The notes beneath the pieces are model-generated. The model was not told the origin of the DNA. It saw only the letters and a program-made list of their open reading frames with translations, and did no database searches. A stretch of DNA of 64,000 bases, taken from MGIIb-Q1 sp964342465. GTDB taxonomy: Archaea; Thermoplasmatota; Poseidoniia; Poseidoniales; Thalassarchaeaceae. Both the position numbers and the translations under genes were made by a program. Shown here piece by piece: positions 51,681 through 60,924 of this stretch; positions within the stretch are counted from its first letter, which is position 1, and each line of letters opens with the position of its first letter. The stretch spans positions 100,925 through 164,924 of the forward strand of contig CAYFFQ010000003.1 in the NCBI GenBank assembly GCA_964342465.1, read 5' to 3'.

Positions 51681-52112
51681 TCACTCAACCCGCGCTTCCC
51701 AAGTGATCTCAGCAGTGTGCTTCAACATGTTTGAGATGGTGCAGTATTTCTCATGACTCTGTGCTACAAGACGTTGTATGAGTTTTTCCGGTAGGTCAGT
51801 GCCACTCACCCGATAGACCATGTGAATCTTGGTGAACACTTTCGGATTGGTCGCACTTCTCTCAAGGTCGAGGTCGACTGTGGCGTTGGTCACCTCACGG
51901 TTCTTCAGACCGACTACCACATCGATGAGCGAACACGCCCCGCATGAGTGCAGGGTGGCCATCACAGGGGTGATTCCCTCACCGCCCCAGCCGAGGTCCA
52001 TGATGAATCCATCTTGGTCGGTACATGTCATGCTCTGACCGCCGTTCCATTCCACATGTGAACGCATGACCGGCCGAGGGTGCTGTCGGAGATGATGTTT
52101 TTGTTCTTGCAT
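51681..52112 (-). CDS. OsmC-family protein
   Basis: A 143-residue OsmC/Ohr-fold protein. The two conserved Cys positions are present: the first in LHSCGACSLIDVV and the second in EKYCTISNML about 60 residues later. GGEGITPVMATLHSCG is the family loop. OsmC proteins reduce organic hydroperoxides using the Cys pair. Start alternatives at the Met six codons earlier or 15 later cannot be excluded. Divergent from icd. Confidence 0.85.
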   Translation of the reverse strand: MQEQKHHLRQHPRPVMRSHVEWNGGQSMTCTDQDGFIMDLGWGGEGITPVMATLHSCGACSLIDVVVGLKNREVTNATVDLDLERSATNPKVFTKIHMVYRVSGTDLPEKLIQRLVAQSHEKYCTISNMLKHTAEITWEARVE

Positions 52113-52160
52113 CGCGCCTCTCCATTGCATTGATGAAGGGGGGGGCGGTCGGTGGCGTTG

Positions 52161-53390
52161 ATGACATCAGGCAGCCCCATAGAGATGAGTGATGGCAAAT
52201 TGGTGGTTCCCGACGACCCACTGATACACTATATCGAAGGAGATGGCATCGGCATCGACATCACTCCGGTGATGAAGAAGGTCGTCGATGCCGCCGTCGA
52301 GCGAGCATTCGATGGAGTTCGCCGCATCCACTGGCGAGAGGTGTTGGCCGGCCAGAAGGCCTACGATGCCAGCGGCGAGTGGCTCCCTGAAGAGACCAAG
52401 GAGGCGATGCGCTCAGGACTGGTTTCCATCAAAGGACCCCTGACCACACCCGTGGGGGGTGGAATCCGCAGTTTGAATGTGGCACTTCGCCAGCAGTTGG
52501 ACCTCTTTGCTTGTGTCAGACCTGTCCGTTGGTACACGGGAACACCCAGTCCGGTGAAGGACCCCGGAGCGGTCAACATGGTCATCTTCAGAGAAAACAG
52601 CGAGGATGTCTATGCAGGAATCGAATGGGAAGCTGGCAGCGAGGAGGTGCGAAAAGTCATTGATTTCCTCCACGATGAGATGGGTGTCGACAAGATCCGC
52701 TTCCCAAACACAGCAGGAATCGGTATCAAACCGGTCAGCCGCGAGGGCACGGAGAGAATAGTGCGAGCAGCGGTCAACTACGCCATTCAGGAAGACCTGC
52801 CGAGCGTGACTCTGGTTCACAAGGGGAACATCATGAAGTTCACGGAAGGCGGTTTCAGAGACTGGGGCTACGCACTCGCCCGCGAGGAGTTCGGCGCAGA
52901 GTTGTTGGATGGGGGTCCGTGGTGCACCCTGACCAATCCGCTGAGTGGGCGACAGGTCATCATCAAGGATGTGATAGCAGACGCCATGTTGCAGCAGGTT
53001 CTGACCAGACCGGCGGAATACTCTGTACTGACGACGATGAACCTCAACGGCGATTACATCTCAGACGCTCTCGCCGCACAGGTCGGTGGCATAGGAATAG
53101 CACCGGGTGCGAACATCAACTATGACACCGGAATCGCCATCTTTGAAGCGACCCACGGAACGGCACCGAAATACACCGGCCTCGACAAAGTCAACCCCGG
53201 AAGTCTGATTCTTTCAGCAGAGATGATGCTACGCTACATGGGATGGGGCGAGGCGGCTGACCTCATCGTCAAGGGGATGGAAGGGGCGATTTCCTCAGCC
53301 ACTGTCACCTACGATTTCGAACGACTGATGGAGGGTGCGACACTGCTCTCCTGCTCTGAGTTTGGTGAGGCGGTAATCTCCCACATGTGA
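52161..53390 (+). CDS. icd: Isocitrate dehydrogenase (NADP type)
   Basis: A 409-residue enzyme of the beta-decarboxylating dehydrogenase family, converting isocitrate to 2-oxoglutarate. Motifs: PLIHYIEGDGIG, LKGPLTTP-like SIKGPLTTPVGGGIRSLNVALRQ, FRENSEDVYAGIEW, HKGNIMKFTEGGF, and VIADAMLQQ with metal-binding Asp, then ATHGTAPKYTGLDKVNPGSLILSAEMMLRY. It is full length. A GTG start three codons earlier and an ATG eight codons later are possible. It stands alone here, not with other citrate-cycle genes. Confidence 0.95.
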   Translation: MTSGSPIEMSDGKLVVPDDPLIHYIEGDGIGIDITPVMKKVVDAAVERAFDGVRRIHWREVLAGQKAYDASGEWLPEETKEAMRSGLVSIKGPLTTPVGGGIRSLNVALRQQLDLFACVRPVRWYTGTPSPVKDPGAVNMVIFRENSEDVYAGIEWEAGSEEVRKVIDFLHDEMGVDKIRFPNTAGIGIKPVSREGTERIVRAAVNYAIQEDLPSVTLVHKGNIMKFTEGGFRDWGYALAREEFGAELLDGGPWCTLTNPLSGRQVIIKDVIADAMLQQVLTRPAEYSVLTTMNLNGDYISDALAAQVGGIGIAPGANINYDTGIAIFEATHGTAPKYTGLDKVNPGSLILSAEMMLRYMGWGEAADLIVKGMEGAISSATVTYDFERLMEGATLLSCSEFGEAVISHM

Positions 53391-53518
53391 ACCGAGGGCA
53401 CGAATGTCACTGCCTGACCCCCCGCATTTCGCTTAGGGGTTAGCAAAAAATCGCTGTTGGTGTTCCCAACCTCACCAAGTGAGTCTGACATCATCAGGTT
53501 GGGGATTGATAACTAAAC

Positions 53519-53530
53519 GGTTTAATTATT
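53519..53530 (+). promoter_or_regulatory. TATA-like element before the lipid-type operon
   Basis: GGTTTAATTATT ends about 23 bases before the ATG at 53553, the distance expected for a leaderless archaeal message beginning at that codon. The surrounding 53505-53535 is distinctly AT-rich. Confidence 0.45.
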
Positions 53531-53552
53531 ACACCACACTATGCATCATTGC

Positions 53553-53660
53553 ATGGACCGACGAGGAATATCGATGGCGGCCGAGCCGTCTGCGATAGTC
53601 ATCTCCCCACGTCGCATTGAAACTGCCAGAGCGGAGAGCGAAACGGTTCAGAGGGGGTGA
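53553..53660 (+). CDS. Possible 35-residue leader peptide upstream of the hydrolase
   Basis: A short frame starting MDRRGISMAAEPS and ending VQRGG. Its stop TGA (53658-53660) overlaps the GTG start of the hydrolase at 53657 in a GTGA arrangement, and a TATA-like element lies at the leaderless distance before its ATG. Both facts suggest translation. Composition is Arg/Glu-rich with no membrane segment. It could control translation of the operon, or be a chance frame. Confidence 0.4.
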   Translation: MDRRGISMAAEPSAIVISPRRIETARAESETVQRG

Positions 53661-54721
53661 GTGATTTGGCAGTGCTGAACGAAGATGCCTCAGGAATCTT
53701 GGTTGAGCATGTTCAGCCTGAACTGCGAGGTCTGCTCACTCTTCCGAGAATGCTCACTCTCACCCTCTTGTTCGAGATGCTTTTGTGGATAGCATATCCG
53801 GGTTGGGCCGGCAGTCCTATCGCGCTCCTTCTCGCCGGCCTGTCACTTCCAGTCGCCGGCTGGTTGCTGGTCCACAGAATGGTCATGACCACCGTCTTCA
53901 CAACACCCAAGGAGTCCATTGAGCCACTGCGCGACCCGAGATGGTCACCATTCCGGTACAGTGGTTGGGGTGGTGATGTTTTGACCGCACATCTCCTTGA
54001 AGCCGAAGAGGGCGTGGACGACCTCGCCATCAACATCCATGGGTTCGGCTCGTCATTGGCCCGCGCCGAATCCCGCGCCACCCATCTCGCCGACATGGGG
54101 ATAAGCGTGGTTGGAATGAACCTGAGAGGTCATGGCGGTTGTGACCGCCGAACTGATTGGACGATACTCAAGGTGATTGAGGACCTCGAGGCGTTGATGG
54201 AGACGATTCCACATCAACTGTCAGGCCGTCTTCCGAAGAGGGTCTGGCTGTATGGCCACAGCCTCGGTGGATTCCTCGGCCTGTGGCTTACCGCCGAGCC
54301 CAAAGGGTGGTGGAAACAGCGATTTGCTGGATTAATCCTCGAATCACCGGCAACTTCCTTCCCCCTCGCTGTCGAATCATTGATTCCCACCAACGCAAGA
54401 ATCCTGATGCCGTGGGTTCGCCATGTGTTACGCCGCGAATATTTCCGCATCCATCCAGACCTGTCGGTCAGATATGCGACAGCTCAGGTCCCATATTTCG
54501 GAATGCCCACAGCCCCCATTCTCGTTCTGCAAGCGTCCCGCGATGACCGTCTCGGCAGAGCCCATTTCAACCTCCTGTCCCGTAATCTGAAAGAGACCGA
54601 CACCGTCCACATCCTAGATTCACAACCGCATACCTCAGGTGTAGACAGTGAAGAGAGAAGGGTGCGCCTCAGGGAGTGGTTGGCGCCGAGGATAGGCAGC
54701 AATGTGGTGGGAAGGAAATGA
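53657..54721 (+). CDS. Membrane-anchored alpha/beta hydrolase
   Basis: A 354-residue protein with two N-terminal membrane helices (MLTLTLLFEMLLWIAYPGW and IALLLAGLSLPVAGWLLV), then an alpha/beta-hydrolase domain. The nucleophile elbow is YGHSLGG (Ser about 200), with INIHGFGSS as the oxyanion strand, GMNLRGHGGCD, and a C-terminal SQPHTSG His. It starts at GTG after GAGGGGG. The 3' end overlaps the acyl-CoA-binding protein start (ATGA). A lipase or esterase role on membrane lipids fits the neighbours. Confidence 0.83.
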   Translation: MSDLAVLNEDASGILVEHVQPELRGLLTLPRMLTLTLLFEMLLWIAYPGWAGSPIALLLAGLSLPVAGWLLVHRMVMTTVFTTPKESIEPLRDPRWSPFRYSGWGGDVLTAHLLEAEEGVDDLAINIHGFGSSLARAESRATHLADMGISVVGMNLRGHGGCDRRTDWTILKVIEDLEALMETIPHQLSGRLPKRVWLYGHSLGGFLGLWLTAEPKGWWKQRFAGLILESPATSFPLAVESLIPTNARILMPWVRHVLRREYFRIHPDLSVRYATAQVPYFGMPTAPILVLQASRDDRLGRAHFNLLSRNLKETDTVHILDSQPHTSGVDSEERRVRLREWLAPRIGSNVVGRK

Positions 54722-54975
54722 ACATCCAAAAGAGATTTGAAAGAGCAGCAAAAAGAGTTTGGAGACTGAACAAGAGACCTGACGATGATACACTTCTGCT
54801 ACTCTATGCTCTCTACAAGCAGGCGACCGACGGAGATGCCTCACCCCGTCGCCCTCTGCGTGGTGGCCTTGCGGGAATGGCAAAATGGAGGGCTTGGAAG
54901 AAACAGTTAGGCCTCTCCAAGAATGATGCGATGATACGATATTGCGAAATGGTCGACAACCTCGCGGTAGCCTGA
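54718..54975 (+). CDS. Acyl-CoA-binding protein
   Basis: An 85-residue single-domain ACBP: FERAAKRVWRL, LLLLYALYKQATDGD, GMAKWRAWKKQLGLSKNDAMIRYCEMVDNL. These match the four-helix ACBP signature with its Tyr-Lys-Gln-Ala-Thr ligand motif. ACBPs are common in eukaryotes and sporadic in bacteria; an archaeal copy suggests fatty-acyl-CoA handling. It is translationally coupled to the upstream hydrolase and precedes an HSDL2-like dehydrogenase. Confidence 0.88.
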   Translation: MNIQKRFERAAKRVWRLNKRPDDDTLLLLYALYKQATDGDASPRRPLRGGLAGMAKWRAWKKQLGLSKNDAMIRYCEMVDNLAVA

Positions 54976-54989
54976 AGGGGTGGATTTCA

Positions 54990-55823
54990 TTGGGTGAGAG
55001 GTCAGCGGAGAGAGTCGTGCTTGTGAGTGGTGCCAGCAGAGGAATAGGCCGCGCCATAGCCATCAAGTTGGCAGAGAGCGGAAGCGATCTCGTCCTCTGT
55101 GGACGAACAGTGGAAGCGCATTCCAAACTCCCCGGAACTCTCATGGAGACTGCGGCGGAGGTGACAGCCCGCGGTGGCACACCGTTGGTGGTGGAGATGG
55201 ATGTCACCGACGATGCACAGGTCGTAGCAGCGGTTGAGAAATGCATGGAGAGGTTCGGCCGCCTCGATGCGGTTGTATGTAACGCCGGAGCGCTCTTCAT
55301 CGCACCGATGGCGGCCACTCCGATGAAACGATTTGACCTCGTCCACAAGGTCAATCTGAGAGGGACATACACCCTCATCCAAGCAGCACTTCCACATCTC
55401 GCACAATCCGAGAATCCGCACATCCTGACCATTTCACCTCCCATCTCACTCAAGCCGAAATGGCTGGCCAACACCACCGCCTACACCCTCTCGAAGTATG
55501 GATTGTCAATGCTGGTGATCGGTCTCTCCGCTGAACTCGCTCCTCAGGGAATAGCGGCCAATGCATTGTGGCCGGCGACGACCATCGACACCGCCGCCGT
55601 CAGATTCAATGTCGCATTGGGCGGTGACAAGATGGCTGAGAGGAGCCGCAGACCAGAGATTGTGGGTGACGCCGCCGAGGTGATGTTGAGTCAAGACGCA
55701 TCCAGATTCACTGGAAATTTCATGACCGACGAGCAAGCATTGGAGATGGCAGGTGTCACTGACCTCGCGCATTACTCAGTGACAGTGGGAAGTGACCTGC
55801 AACCGGACTTCTATATCGACTGA
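54990..55823 (+). CDS. HSDL2-like short-chain dehydrogenase
   Basis: A 277-residue SDR. The cofactor loop is VLVSGASRGIGRAIAIKL, the active site AYTLSKYG (Tyr and Lys), and the ISPPISLKPKW and NALWPATTIDTAAV segments are those of the HSDL2 (hydroxysteroid dehydrogenase-like 2) family, linked with fatty-acid metabolism. No ATG is available near the conserved N-terminus; TTG at 54990 follows the upstream GGGGTGG by a suitable distance. TTG at 54942, overlapping the ACBP gene, is the alternative. A lipid-oxidation role together with ACBP is inferred. Confidence 0.85.
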   Translation: MGERSAERVVLVSGASRGIGRAIAIKLAESGSDLVLCGRTVEAHSKLPGTLMETAAEVTARGGTPLVVEMDVTDDAQVVAAVEKCMERFGRLDAVVCNAGALFIAPMAATPMKRFDLVHKVNLRGTYTLIQAALPHLAQSENPHILTISPPISLKPKWLANTTAYTLSKYGLSMLVIGLSAELAPQGIAANALWPATTIDTAAVRFNVALGGDKMAERSRRPEIVGDAAEVMLSQDASRFTGNFMTDEQALEMAGVTDLAHYSVTVGSDLQPDFYID

Positions 55824-55892
55824 TCCCCCCCTCACCAGCGATGACGGTGAAGCGGGCGGTAATTCGGCCTGCCTTGTGCCGTTCAACTAAAA

Positions 55893-58800
55893 TCAGAAAG
55901 TGTAGCGGCTGAAAGCCTGTGCATTATCGACGACGACGAATCCGTATTTCTCCTGTAGAGTACGACCCGGTATCGTGAAATCGGAATCTCGCGTAGCGAG
56001 AAGAATGGAGCCGAAGCCATCCAATGGTTCGTTGGCGAGATAGGCTGTGAACAGCATGATGTCGATGTCACTCTTCTCAGGGTAGATTTTCTCACCCTTG
56101 ATCTCATACCGATGTGAATGGTGTCCCCTTCGTTTCTTGGCGTTGGTCACCTCCCTGTAGATGTCACGCAACTCAAGAAGGAATTGTTCCATATCCTCCC
56201 TACCCTCCTGCACTACCTTGTTCACCCCCATCTCCTTGGGTGGGGACCACGAAGAGTATTCATCGAGTACCTCGTTGGCGAGTTTGGTGAGAACTTGTTC
56301 GTCGATTTTTTCATCCCATGCCGCCGGATTGACCAACTTCTCCCCGCAAATATCCTTGATTCTGTCCGGCCACTTCATCATCGTCAAGAGTTGGCTTCTG
56401 ACCACTGCCGGGATGTTGATGTCAGCCTTCCCCTGCATTCTGTGGAACAACAGAGTGCGATGGAACTCCCTCCTTGAATCGAGGTGGAGTGGTGTCTCTC
56501 GATTGATTTCGAGATGGTGCAGGACCCTTTCCACAAGAGCGTCGATGAGCAGATTGGTATCTATTAGCACCAGAGGTTTGAGAGCGAGGTTCTTCAGGTG
56601 GGCCCGCTTTCTTACAGGAATCCGCTCCGCTGAGCGTTGATACATCACCTGTTCCATATTGCTGATTCTCTGTAGTCCTGCAACATCGAATTTCCCGCTA
56701 TCCATAGCCCGCTCATAGAACAGAAGCCCATGTTCTGGACCTCTGAGTTCTTCAGCATCGTTGGCGATATCTCTGATTTCGCGGAAGTCGCGACGAGAGA
56801 TGGCCGACTGGAATCTGCTCTCCAATTCACCTCCCCGCCTCCTCCTACCCCTCTGTACGCGGTTCAGGGCGGCGAGGACGCGGCCACGGAACGGCTCTTC
56901 GGGAAGACGATGGGTGCTTGGATAGGTTAGAAGAAGATTGAGTTCGTCCTGTTTGTGGAAGACCTCCTCAACTTCATATGTCTCTCCCTCTCGGTTTGTT
57001 TTTTCGACATTCCGAATCTCTCTAACCGAGGCGAGAACGAGGTCTCTCGCTTTTTCCATCCTACCGCGAGCCGCCTCATCGCAGCACTCCAAGTAGAGAC
57101 GAAATCTCTCGGTGATGTTGACCTTGAGGCCGGCCTCAGTTTCGAGAATCTCTATCGCTTCCGCCCAGCATTCAGCGTGGGCGAATGAAATCAGAGCCTC
57201 CTTGTTGAGTTTCTGTTTCATCTCAAAGTCGTGGCATTTTTCTGCGGCGTTGCGGTAGGCGCGGGCCGCCTGTTGCCGCCCCCCCCTCTTGTCGGCGTAT
57301 CTCGCACTGGCGATGTACGCCTGCATGGTGCGTGGATGATTGGTTTTGTACCATTTCTCCAACTCTCTGCTCGCCACACCATGTTCCATGACCTGAGCGT
57401 CGATGATTCTCAGAATACGGTCGGTTGGCGGTGTAGTTGCGAGCACACTTTCGATGATTTCCTCGGCTATGGCGTGGCTGGTCGTATCGGCCTTCTGCAA
57501 CTCGCTGTCGGCCCGATTCAGGTGCAGATTCAGAATCAGTTGAGTGAACAACATCTTTTCGACTGCGCCCATCTCCTCATCACTGGCCCTCACCACCTCT
57601 TCCTGCAACTTTTGCAATACCTGTTCGGGAACCAGTCCGTCACCATCCTCCATCATCGCCCGTCTGCACTGTTTGAAGACCTGAAGACCTTCGGCGTTCA
57701 GCAGTTCACTGACAGCGACCATGTCGGCACTACCCCCATCCAGCATCGAAATCAGAGCAAAGGCACCGGCTGAGAGATAGTTCGGACATTCAGCATCTGA
57801 AAGCGCGAGGAAGGAGCGGCGCCTCGCGGTTTTGGCCCAGTCTAGAAGTTCCGCCTCGTTTTCGGCGCCGATGAGTCGAGCGGTCAAAAGGGTGAGGTGG
57901 GGATGAGTCGCAGCAGAATCGTCAAGGGCCGCGAGGTGATTGGCAAGAGCCGGCATGTCACCAGAATTGACATATAATTCAAGCATCATTCTTTCTTCCT
58001 TTTCGTTGGCGTCACCACTCTCCTCAAGAAGATTGGATGCTTCCAACCTCACTTCGACGGGAACATCTTGATTGTCGAGCAGTGGTGCGAGATTGATTCC
58101 ATCCGAATTGTTGACAACAGCCTTGATTTTCGCCAACGCGGTGGCTCTTGCATCACCGCCAACAAGGGCAAGTGTGGTATTGAGGTGGTGCTGATGACAG
58201 ATTGAGACCCGTTCGAGATACGGCTCAGCATCCGCCTGTCTATCTGACTCAACCATCAGTCGTATGATGTTCCAGAGCAGTGACGAGGAGTCCAATTCCA
58301 AATCCCTCGCCTGACACCATTCATTCATCTCCTTCTCTCCATCGAGAAGGGTGTTGAGGTCCACCTCTTCTGTTTCCCATGGGGTCAGAGCCCAAGCACG
58401 AGCTCGGATGGCCTGTGTTAGTGAATCATCTCCACTCAAAGAGATGCAATCTGACCACACCTCGTCCTCGCGTCGCGTTATCTGCATGAGGAGGTTCTGA
58501 AGTCCCGCGATTTCACCGACCTCTCCCTCCTCGTCGCATAGGGTGAGAAATCTCTCCTCCGCATCATCTTTCTGAGCAGCGAGAGAGAGAGTGGCTGCAA
58601 GCAGTCCACCACCTCCGGACTTCAGTTCAAGGACACTTGGGACCAGTTGTTTCTCCAACCACTGCGGCCTGAAACCTCCCTTCCGCTGCAATTGGGTGTG
58701 CAGACGCTTGAGGGGGTTGAGAGCCGCCGCCGAGAGATGGACTCCCAATGGCGGTTCGAGCATGGCTATGACCTTCTCGGAATCAGTGGCATCAATTCTG

Positions 58801-59297
58801 CACCTCTCCAACCAGGTGGGGTCCTCATCCTCTTTCACCAAGACGGCTTCGAACATCTTCATCTCACCGAGAACCGATTGGAAGTCATCCGCCATTCTAT
58901 GGAACAGGGGGTGCACTCCATTCGCCTCACACTGTTGGCGGAGTCGATGCAACTCAGCGTTGATAGATACATCCCACCCCTCGCCGGCGATTGCCTTGTG
59001 GGTCAGCAGAGCCGCCATTTGATAGTCAGAATCACCGTCCTCCATGATGAGGGAATCGATGTCCTCAAGAGGGTAGTCCTGTAGCATGGCGCGGTCACCT
59101 CGCCCCCCTCTTCTGCCGACTCGTCTCTTACCCCTGTTGTCCTCAACGGAACCGCTGGCGGCATTTTTCAACAGGTTGAACACCAGACCCTTCCACTGGT
59201 CACTCATAAGGGTCCAAGCGTCTGTGGTGAGGGCAGCGTCCACTCTGCGCGTCAGGTTGCCAGCCGAGCGCGCCTCCGCCACATCGAGGCATTCCAA
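55893..59297 (-). CDS. Very large helical-repeat protein with C-terminal PIN nuclease domain
   Basis: A 1134-residue protein. About 880 residues of helical, TPR-like repeats (for example YIASARYADKRGGRQQAARAYRNAAEKC) come first. A C-terminal PIN domain of about 230 residues follows: LVLIDTNLLIDAL with the first Asp, a middle SDIDIMLFTAYLAN with acidic residues, and ATRDSDF near the end. Those three acidic clusters are the metal site of PIN ribonucleases. The start could also be Met 31 (59207). The fusion of a long scaffold to a PIN domain resembles no named family known to me. Confidence 0.8.
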   Translation of the reverse strand: MECLDVAEARSAGNLTRRVDAALTTDAWTLMSDQWKGLVFNLLKNAASGSVEDNRGKRRVGRRGGRGDRAMLQDYPLEDIDSLIMEDGDSDYQMAALLTHKAIAGEGWDVSINAELHRLRQQCEANGVHPLFHRMADDFQSVLGEMKMFEAVLVKEDEDPTWLERCRIDATDSEKVIAMLEPPLGVHLSAAALNPLKRLHTQLQRKGGFRPQWLEKQLVPSVLELKSGGGGLLAATLSLAAQKDDAEERFLTLCDEEGEVGEIAGLQNLLMQITRREDEVWSDCISLSGDDSLTQAIRARAWALTPWETEEVDLNTLLDGEKEMNEWCQARDLELDSSSLLWNIIRLMVESDRQADAEPYLERVSICHQHHLNTTLALVGGDARATALAKIKAVVNNSDGINLAPLLDNQDVPVEVRLEASNLLEESGDANEKEERMMLELYVNSGDMPALANHLAALDDSAATHPHLTLLTARLIGAENEAELLDWAKTARRRSFLALSDAECPNYLSAGAFALISMLDGGSADMVAVSELLNAEGLQVFKQCRRAMMEDGDGLVPEQVLQKLQEEVVRASDEEMGAVEKMLFTQLILNLHLNRADSELQKADTTSHAIAEEIIESVLATTPPTDRILRIIDAQVMEHGVASRELEKWYKTNHPRTMQAYIASARYADKRGGRQQAARAYRNAAEKCHDFEMKQKLNKEALISFAHAECWAEAIEILETEAGLKVNITERFRLYLECCDEAARGRMEKARDLVLASVREIRNVEKTNREGETYEVEEVFHKQDELNLLLTYPSTHRLPEEPFRGRVLAALNRVQRGRRRRGGELESRFQSAISRRDFREIRDIANDAEELRGPEHGLLFYERAMDSGKFDVAGLQRISNMEQVMYQRSAERIPVRKRAHLKNLALKPLVLIDTNLLIDALVERVLHHLEINRETPLHLDSRREFHRTLLFHRMQGKADINIPAVVRSQLLTMMKWPDRIKDICGEKLVNPAAWDEKIDEQVLTKLANEVLDEYSSWSPPKEMGVNKVVQEGREDMEQFLLELRDIYREVTNAKKRRGHHSHRYEIKGEKIYPEKSDIDIMLFTAYLANEPLDGFGSILLATRDSDFTIPGRTLQEKYGFVVVDNAQAFSRYTF

Positions 59298-59592
59298 AGC
59301 GAGTCCGTGAGTAATGCCCCATCCCTCCGTGGGTTGGGCCGCGGGGCGGGTGATACATCAACCCAACGATAGAGTTCCCTTTGGGAACTCACAACACTTC
59401 ATCAAGTGAAGAAACCTCTTCCGAGGTATTATGGTGGTGGCCCTCGCGCCGGTAATCGTCCATCCACTACCTGCACAATAGGTCATCTTCCGGATTTTTC
59501 GCCAACAGGGTCACCGCAAGAGAAGATTGGAGTTTAGCGGTGAGGCGGCGCAAATGTCCCGCAGCGAATACGGAACCGATTAGACGATTCGG
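59298..59592. other. Intergenic region with three consecutive hairpins
   Basis: No gene seen. Within 56 bases are three perfect stems: GAGTTCCC-TTT-GGGAACTC (59372-59390), CACTT-CATC-AAGTG (59395-59408) and ACCTC-TTCC-GAGGT (59414-59427). This could be a small structured RNA or a leader/terminator for the flanking minus-strand genes. Confidence 0.45.
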
Positions 59593-60576
59593 TCAATTCC
59601 TACCAGACCATTCGGCAAGCCAACCAGCCACGTTCCTGCGAATGTCTTCCTCGGTGAGGTCCCTTGATTCGATGACCCCATCATCGCTCAATGGCATGAT
59701 TCTGCACCCGCAGGCATTCTTGTGGCCACCCCCCAGTTGGTCATATTTGGTGGCCATTCTCGTCAGGTCGAAGACCCCGCCATCTCGGTGAAGGAAGGAG
59801 TTGGTGAAGAATGATGCCGACAGCGGCTGCTCTCCGTCACCTCCCACGACAGCGTTCATTGAACCGTGAATGATGAGACAAGCGTCGCACTTCTCACCGA
59901 AATGGGCGGTGATGAGATAACCGTTGGTTCGCAACCCCGTCTCTTGAAGTTCTGAGACCGCCAACCTGTCAACGACCATGGACTTCTCGTTGAGAAGGGC
60001 GCGCATCTCATCCATCTGATGGCGCACTCGAGTGATTCTCTCAGCCACCCTGTCGTCTCTGACGATGTCCTCAACACTCATCCCCCCACTCAGCATGTCC
60101 AACAGAGAGAGGGTGTAGTCCTGCTCCTTTGATGAGACAGTGCGGGCGAGCCAGATGGTGTCGTCGTCGGAGAGGAATTCGTCGAGAGTTATCTTACCGC
60201 TGTCCAGACGGTCCACCATGTCCATCACCGGTGTCAGGGAGGAGAGGTCGAAGTCATTCTTGAAAAGGTCATAGGCGACTCTCGCCGCCGAATCCTTCTC
60301 TTCCCAATGGATGCACCCACCCCTCGATTCGAACCGCACCTTCTGTTCGGGGGTGGGTCGATTCGTCTCGTGATGGTCGATGTAGAGGCCACAGTCGGGT
60401 TGGAAGGGTAGGTCGCACAGGGCCGTTGTCGCATCGATGAGGTCATCGAGATGACCACTGCGGACCTCAAGAGGGTGCGAAAAGATGACCGCCGATTCAG
60501 GCCACACGCGATGTAGCACGGCGGCGGCGACCAAGCCATCAAAATCCCCGTCTGCGATGATGGTGCTGATGGTCAT
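59593..60576 (-). CDS. DHH-family phosphoesterase
   Basis: A 327-residue protein of the DHH/DHHA1 superfamily. The N-terminal motif is IIADGDFDGLVAAAVL, the signature IDHHETN follows at about residue 70, and the C-terminal DHHA1-like end is QLGGGHKNACGCRI. These hydrolyse phosphodiesters such as short nucleic acids, cyclic dinucleotides or pyrophosphate. The ATG was chosen because the conserved strand starts two residues later; the longest frame adds 52 residues without conservation. Substrate not determined. Confidence 0.83.
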   Translation of the reverse strand: MTISTIIADGDFDGLVAAAVLHRVWPESAVIFSHPLEVRSGHLDDLIDATTALCDLPFQPDCGLYIDHHETNRPTPEQKVRFESRGGCIHWEEKDSAARVAYDLFKNDFDLSSLTPVMDMVDRLDSGKITLDEFLSDDDTIWLARTVSSKEQDYTLSLLDMLSGGMSVEDIVRDDRVAERITRVRHQMDEMRALLNEKSMVVDRLAVSELQETGLRTNGYLITAHFGEKCDACLIIHGSMNAVVGGDGEQPLSASFFTNSFLHRDGGVFDLTRMATKYDQLGGGHKNACGCRIMPLSDDGVIESRDLTEEDIRRNVAGWLAEWSGRN

Positions 60577-60728
60577 CGACGAGATTGCCTCAGCACCACC
60601 CATATCACCTCGGCCCACCCTGCCGTCCATAGCCCTAACTGAAGGCGAGGCGAACAGATGCGCCCCTGCCCCATATTCAGCCGCCATCACCCCGCATCCA
60701 TCGCCCATCCATATCCGACACTGCTCCC

Positions 60729-60880
60729 GCAACCGACGCGTCCATCATCAATCGTTCGAAATCGCACTGACGGTGGTGATATTCACTCATCCTTGTGAGC
60801 AACCGACGCGTCCATCATCAATCGTTCGAAATCGCACTGACGGTGGTGATATTCACTCATCCTTTCGAGCAACCGACATG
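60729..60880. repeat. 70-bp tandem repeat upstream of the Nudix gene
   Basis: GCAACCGACGCGTCCATCAT starts copies at 60729 and 60799, and a partial third at 60869 (GCAACCGACATGG). Spacing is exactly 70 bases and the two full copies differ at about two positions. It lies between the divergent DHH and Nudix genes, so it is in promoter DNA. Confidence 0.85.
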
Positions 60881-60924
60881 GCCACCCCCCAAACAATATG
60901 GGAATGCATCCCCTCGCCTAGACG

